Below are positions 60,489 to 64,000 of a DNA stretch of 64,000 bases, piece after piece. Made by a program: the position numbers and the translations under genes. Positions within the stretch are counted from its first letter, which is position 1, and every line of letters starts with the position of its first letter. Under the pieces are notes generated by a model, which worked only from the letters and a program-made list of their open reading frames with translations, ran no database searches and was not told the origin of the DNA. The stretch is taken from positions 434,001 through 498,000 of the forward strand of contig NZ_AYSE01000004.1 in the NCBI RefSeq assembly GCF_000504165.1, read 5' to 3'. This DNA comes from Bacillus sp. FJAT-14578 (lineage in GTDB: Bacteria > Bacillota > Bacilli > Bacillales > Bacillaceae_H).

Positions 60489-61181
60489 TTATTGTGCGGC
60501 AAGATCGCTGATTTGAATGACCCTCTTTTCTGGATGGTTCGTACCTGTTGCCAGGCGAATTAAATAGGGAGCAACGGCAGCGGGTTCTTCTCCTAATGCC
60601 TGTAATTCCGTTTTCATGAAACCGGGATTAAATACATATGCTGTAATCCCATGCCTATGTTCTTCATCATCCACCGAATAGGTTAAAGCTTCAAGAGCTG
60701 CTTTGCTGGCGCAATAGGCGCCAAAACCGGCTGCCCCTTCTTTCGTCAACCCGGATGTAATATTAATGATTTTTCCTGATCGTTGTTTCTTCATGATGGC
60801 CAGACATTCCCGCATCATCAAAAAAGCACTCGTCACATTATTATTCATCTGATACTCCCATGAGTCCAAGGAAGTATCGGCTACATTATATTGTTCAAAT
60901 ACAGCAGCATTATTAATGAGTAAATCAATTCGGCCAAACTTGGCATATGCCGCTTGAACGAGCATTTTGACATCGGATTCGATGGAAACATCTGCACGAA
61001 TGGGAAGAATCGTACCGTGAGCCATCTTTGAAATCAAACGCTCAACCGCCTCCAATTTTGCAAACCGGCGTCCGCATATAATCACATGGGCTCCTTCTTT
61101 CGCAAAAGCAAGAGCCGTTTCCTTTCCGAGTCCGCTTCCTCCACCTGTTACAATCACCACTTTACCTTTAAGTTCCCCCAT
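60489..61181 (-). CDS. Short-chain dehydrogenase/reductase
   Basis: The 230-residue protein has KVVIVTGGGSGLGKETALAFAKEGAHVIICGRR, NNAAVFEQYN, then IINITSGLTKEGAAGFGAYCASKAALEAL (Ser, Tyr-x3-Lys) and the PGFMKTEL loop. The dinucleotide loop has an Arg-Arg after the second strand, which favours NADP. The substrate is unknown. GAGGAGG precedes the ATG. It stands alone. Confidence 0.9.
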   Translation of the reverse strand: MGELKGKVVIVTGGGSGLGKETALAFAKEGAHVIICGRRFAKLEAVERLISKMAHGTILPIRADVSIESDVKMLVQAAYAKFGRIDLLINNAAVFEQYNVADTSLDSWEYQMNNNVTSAFLMMRECLAIMKKQRSGKIINITSGLTKEGAAGFGAYCASKAALEALTYSVDDEEHRHGITAYVFNPGFMKTELQALGEEPAAVAPYLIRLATGTNHPEKRVIQISDLAAQ

Positions 61182-61419
61182 TTTCTTCCTCCTCGTAGCT
61201 CTCTTTATGATTAATAATATTCATTACATGATAAAAAAAGATAAAAGTCAATATTTTTTGAATATTCAATTTTTGTTATTTGTTTCTATAAGGAAAATAG
61301 AAGGATAAGAAGAGAATGTATTGATTTTTCTTTCTGCATCGTTCAATATGAGAAGATGACATACGTGAACAGTCGATAGGAAACTGGATTCACCACTGAA
61401 GGGAAAAGGGGAACAGTAC

Positions 61420-61611
61420 ATGAGTAGATATGCAGTTTGTCAAATGGGCGAAGAGCGGAGCTTGGTTGTTGCATATGGGGAAACGTTTGAAGAAGCGATC
61501 CGTAAAGCGGAAGAATGCGGCATTCGGACAGGGAAAAGGTATATTGTGATACCTGAAGAAGAGCTTGCGGAAAAAATGAATCGTATGCAAAAGGAAGGGC
61601 CCATTCTTTAA
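61420..61611 (+). CDS. Small protein of unknown function (63 aa)
   Basis: The peptide is MSRYAVCQMGEERSLVVAYGETFEEAIRKAEECGIRTGKRYIVIPEEELAEKMNRMQKEGPIL. It is compact and alpha/beta with two Cys; AAGGGG 8 bases before the ATG supports translation. I recognise no family. It is followed by the GC-rich repeat at 61,690-61,836. Confidence 0.7.
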   Translation: MSRYAVCQMGEERSLVVAYGETFEEAIRKAEECGIRTGKRYIVIPEEELAEKMNRMQKEGPIL

Positions 61612-61689
61612 AAGACAGGCTATTTTTTTGATTAAGGCTCTTTTCTAAAAGATTGTTGTTTTTAGATAGGTTTCTTGAAAGATAAGCGT

Positions 61690-61836
61690 TTAAGGTTGGT
61701 TGGAGCGGAAGGTGCGAGACTCCTGCGGGAGCAGCGGGACAGGTGAGACCCCACAGGCTGTAAGCCGAGGAGGCTCACCGCACGCCCCGCGGAAAGCGAG
61801 CAACCTGGAGCGGAAACCACTTCCCACCACTTGTTA
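61690..61836. repeat. GC-rich dispersed repeat of Bacillaceae
   Basis: The block TTGGAGCGGAAGGTGCGAGA, CTCCTGCGGGAGCAGCGGGA, AGGAGGCTCACCGC, CCCGCGGAAAGCGAGCAACC and TGGAGCGGAAACCA is a structured, GC-rich repeat I recognise from many Bacillus genomes. The sides carry near-identical GGAGCGGAA. It contrasts with its AT-rich surroundings. Its function is unknown. Confidence 0.8.
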
Positions 61837-61914
61837 AATAACAACAAAGTTTGCGAAAACAGCCTTGATTAATGAGAAAATCTATTTTTTGCTGAACATG
61901 ATTCTAAAAAAGGG

Positions 61915-61960
61915 AAAAGCGTTCAAACACAACTGTATCAAGGTGTTTGAGCGCTTTTTT
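61915..61960 (+). terminator. Hairpin terminator
   Basis: AAAAGCG..TCAAACAC pairs with GTGTTTGAGCGCTTTT and runs into T. It ends whatever transcribes the GC-rich repeat region. Confidence 0.75.
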
Positions 61961-61987
61961 CGGCATTTCTTTTACAGTATCTGTTCT

Positions 61988-62020
61988 ATTGATGTCATTT
62001 CATTTAGAAATGACATCAAT
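61988..62020. promoter_or_regulatory. Palindrome upstream of the phosphodiesterase-like gene
   Basis: ATTGATGTCATTTC and GAAATGACATCAAT form 14-bp perfect arms around ATTTA. No T-run follows, and it lies ~78 bases before the gene start, so an operator is more likely than a terminator. Confidence 0.5.
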
Positions 62021-62098
62021 CATGGGAAATTTTAGATTATTTTGCAAAGAATAAACAAATTCTATCTAATAAGACAACTAAAAAAGGATGGATAAAGC

Positions 62099-63568
62099 AT
62101 GGGAACAAACGTCAAAAAGAAGCATGTCATTATGCTTGTTGTGGACTCCTTGATGGACCAGCCTTTACAAGAGGCTGTAAAAACGGGAAAGGCCCCTGCA
62201 CTGCGTTTTTTTATGGAACACGGAAAACATTTTCCAAATGTCGTAAGCTCCTTTCCTACGATGTCCGTCACGATTGATAGCACCCTTCTGACTGGTACAT
62301 ATGCGGATGTTCACAAACTTCCTGGACTAGTATGGTTTAGTGTGAAAGAAAAGCGCCTCATTAATTACGGCACCCACATTAAGGAGCTGAGAAAGACGGG
62401 TCTCGTAAAATGGATGAAAGATATCCTTTACCATTTAAACGAGGATCATTTAAGTAAAGATATCAAAACCATTCATGAAGAACTGGCTGATAACGGAAAA
62501 ACGTCCGCTTCAATTAATGCATACGTTTATCGGGGAAGGAGCGAGCAGCATTTAAAACTGCCCAAATTGCTGACAGCATTTACGTCGCTGAATCGTGACC
62601 GGGGGATATACGGACCGAAGCTGTTTAGTTATGGAGCTTTGTCTCGGCTTAATCCAACGAAGCGTAATAATCATTTTTGGCAAAAATATGGCTTTAATGA
62701 TAAGTTTTCCGCTCGGGAATTAATCTATCTTATTCAAAACAACAAGCTTCCCGATTTTACACTTGTTTATTTTCCCGATTTGGACCACAGCGTTCATAGA
62801 AAAGGGCGGCAGAATACAAAAGGAATTAAAGAAGTGGACAGGCAACTTCAAAAAATTCTCAATACATACGGCTCTTGGGATGAAGCCTTAAAGGACAATT
62901 ATTGGATTGTGATGGGAGACAGCGGACAGGCACCCATCGATACCGTTCGAAAAAAAGCATTAATCGATTTAAAGCGGTTACTCCGTTCATACCGCATTAT
63001 GAAATTAAAAGAAGGAATAAAAGATGATGATGAAATTGTCCTTGGCATAAATGAGCGGATGACGTTTGTTTATTCATTGGATTCGAAGCAATTACCGCTT
63101 TCAATCATCGCCAAAACGCTACAAAACGACGATAGGATTGATGTAATCGCATGGAAGGAAAAAGAAGCGATTAAGGTGATTTCCGGCGCAAAAGCCGGGG
63201 AACTCATCTTTCAATCTGACGGCGAATATATGGATCAATACGGACAATCTTGGTCTGTGAGGGGAGATCTAGAGATTTTAGATCTTACATTAAAAAATAA
63301 TGAAATTCTGTATGATACCTATCCTGATGCATTAAGCCGGCTGCAAAGCGCCTTTGCTTCCCATGAAGGAAGCTACCTTGTTATCAATGCAAAACCGGGC
63401 TTTGAGTTTATAGGGGAAAGCTCCCCAACACATGTGGGTGGAGCCAGTCATGGAGGGATGCATAAACAAGAGTCACTCGTACCAATGATTGTAACCGGGA
63501 CGAGTTCGGCTCCCAAACATTTACGGATTGTGGACTTAAAGGATTGGATTTTAACACTTATCGATTGA
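62099..63568 (+). CDS. Alkaline phosphatase superfamily protein (phosphodiesterase/nucleotide pyrophosphatase type)
   Basis: The 489-residue protein has VIMLVVDSLMD (metal Asp16), NVVSSFPTMSVT (the Thr54 nucleophile), LVYFPDLDHSVHRKGR, IVMGDSGQAP and GASHGGMHKQESLVPM, the scattered metal ligands of type I phosphodiesterases. It lacks a signal peptide, so it acts inside the cell or at the inner face. The substrate is unknown; nucleotide or glycerophospho esters are likely. It stands alone, with a palindrome upstream and an excellent terminator after it. Confidence 0.88.
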   Translation: MGTNVKKKHVIMLVVDSLMDQPLQEAVKTGKAPALRFFMEHGKHFPNVVSSFPTMSVTIDSTLLTGTYADVHKLPGLVWFSVKEKRLINYGTHIKELRKTGLVKWMKDILYHLNEDHLSKDIKTIHEELADNGKTSASINAYVYRGRSEQHLKLPKLLTAFTSLNRDRGIYGPKLFSYGALSRLNPTKRNNHFWQKYGFNDKFSARELIYLIQNNKLPDFTLVYFPDLDHSVHRKGRQNTKGIKEVDRQLQKILNTYGSWDEALKDNYWIVMGDSGQAPIDTVRKKALIDLKRLLRSYRIMKLKEGIKDDDEIVLGINERMTFVYSLDSKQLPLSIIAKTLQNDDRIDVIAWKEKEAIKVISGAKAGELIFQSDGEYMDQYGQSWSVRGDLEILDLTLKNNEILYDTYPDALSRLQSAFASHEGSYLVINAKPGFEFIGESSPTHVGGASHGGMHKQESLVPMIVTGTSSAPKHLRIVDLKDWILTLID

Positions 63569-63583
63569 TACAGGTAATCTGTA

Positions 63584-63626
63584 ATGACAAGAAACTCCCT
63601 TGGGCAACAAGGGAGTTTCTTGTCAT
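63584..63626. terminator. Bidirectional terminator
   Basis: ATGACAAGAAACTCCCTT and AAGGGAGTTTCTTGTCAT pair over 18 bases between convergent genes. Confidence 0.9.
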
Positions 63627-63653
63627 CCAGCGCAATGGTCCTTTTTCCTGAGC

Positions 63654-64000
63654 CTACGCAGCATTTCGCTCCCCTTTTTTCCTAGTAAAAAACCACCAGT
63701 TCGCATCTCCCAAGAGTTTCATTAAGGAAGGAACAAGCAGCATTCGCACAATCGTGGCATCGATAAAAATTGCAAGGGCGATGCCGACACCCATTTGTTT
63801 GACGGGAGTGACTCCCGTAAAAGCAAACGCTCCCGTCACAACGATCATGATCAACGCCGCACTCGTAATAATTTTACTCGTCGACGTGAGTCCTTCAACC
63901 GTTGCATAATCATTGTCTTTCGTTTCTTGATACACTTCATGAATTCTTGAAATTAGGAACACTTCATAGTCCATGCTTAAGCCAAACACTAAACTGAATA
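63654..64000 (-). CDS. MMPL/RND transporter, C-terminal part
   Basis: The frame is open to the window edge. The visible 115 residues read SLVFGLSMDYEVFLISRIHEVYQETKDN, then helices ITSAALIMIVVTGAFAFTGV and GVGIALAIFIDATIVRMLLVPSLMKLLGDANWWF, and a basic tail. The FGLSMDYEVFL and DATIVRMLLVPS blocks are conserved MMPL (YdfJ-like) motifs. It exports lipids or drugs using the proton gradient. The N-terminal ~600 residues lie beyond 64,000. Confidence 0.9.
   Translation of the reverse strand, partial: FSLVFGLSMDYEVFLISRIHEVYQETKDNDYATVEGLTSTSKIITSAALIMIVVTGAFAFTGVTPVKQMGVGIALAIFIDATIVRMLLVPSLMKLLGDANWWFFTRKKGERNAA

Overview
The window is chromosomal DNA of a spore-forming member of the Bacillaceae (Firmicutes). 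The support is gene content and signals: RsbR-type stressosome protein, GlnK/Amt behind a GlnR/TnrA box, YocH-type LysM/3D protein, YjcZ and YdjO small proteins, a cwlJ remnant, PatA, YxcD, an alpha-amylase of the Bacillus megaterium type with a cre site, GGAGG-like ribosome binding sites, TTG/GTG starts, and many stem-plus-T-run terminators. The species cannot be fixed from the window. I see no rRNA, tRNA, CRISPR array or prophage.

Layout. 1-9.1 kb: partial rsbR paralogue, E. coli-type speD, metallophosphatase, cupredoxin, an AlaX-type editing protein, the glnK-amt operon, a methyltransferase. 9.4-16.8 kb: dinB, a Usp protein, a CPDC flavin reductase, and a GntR-ABC-permease operon with its own operator. 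16.8-19.7 kb is a decay zone (IS3-family remnant, broken HipA-like kinase, cwlJ stub) around an intact cysK. 19.9-28.8 kb: divergent MocR regulator/EamA exporter, patA, GNAT, two small membrane proteins, amylase, and an FkbM methyltransferase with an in-frame amber codon. 28.9-30.4 kb: a type I toxin-like small gene with a duplicated 3' cassette. 30.5-34.5 kb: regulator, M20 hydrolase and dipeptide epimerase, probably a murein-peptide or dipeptide use operon. 34.9-46.2 kb: mostly housekeeping and accessory enzymes (yocH, lipid kinase, dehydrogenase, FAD oxidoreductase plus erythromycin-esterase-like pair, trpB, deacetylase-like protein) with remnants of rbsB-like and zwf genes. 46.4-48.5 kb: an AT-rich yczE-marR-paiA block bounded by inverted IS-like ends and an 8-bp direct repeat. 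48.7-64 kb: envelope and accessory genes, a ZTP-type riboswitch ahead of an amino-acid permease, brnQ with a CodY box, two SDR enzymes, a phosphodiesterase-like protein and a partial MMPL transporter.

The most unusual things are: (1) a dispersed element made of two abutting hairpins whose stems differ between copies while pairing is kept, at about 13.3, 22.5, 34.8 and 50.2 kb; (2) the transposase-less cassette at 46,424-48,450; (3) the toxin module with an orphan second copy of its downstream structure; (4) the riboswitch-permease association; and (5) a GlnR-type box placed downstream of a near-consensus promoter, suggesting repression of glnK-amt. All calls rest on reading the sequence and family knowledge; no database search was run.
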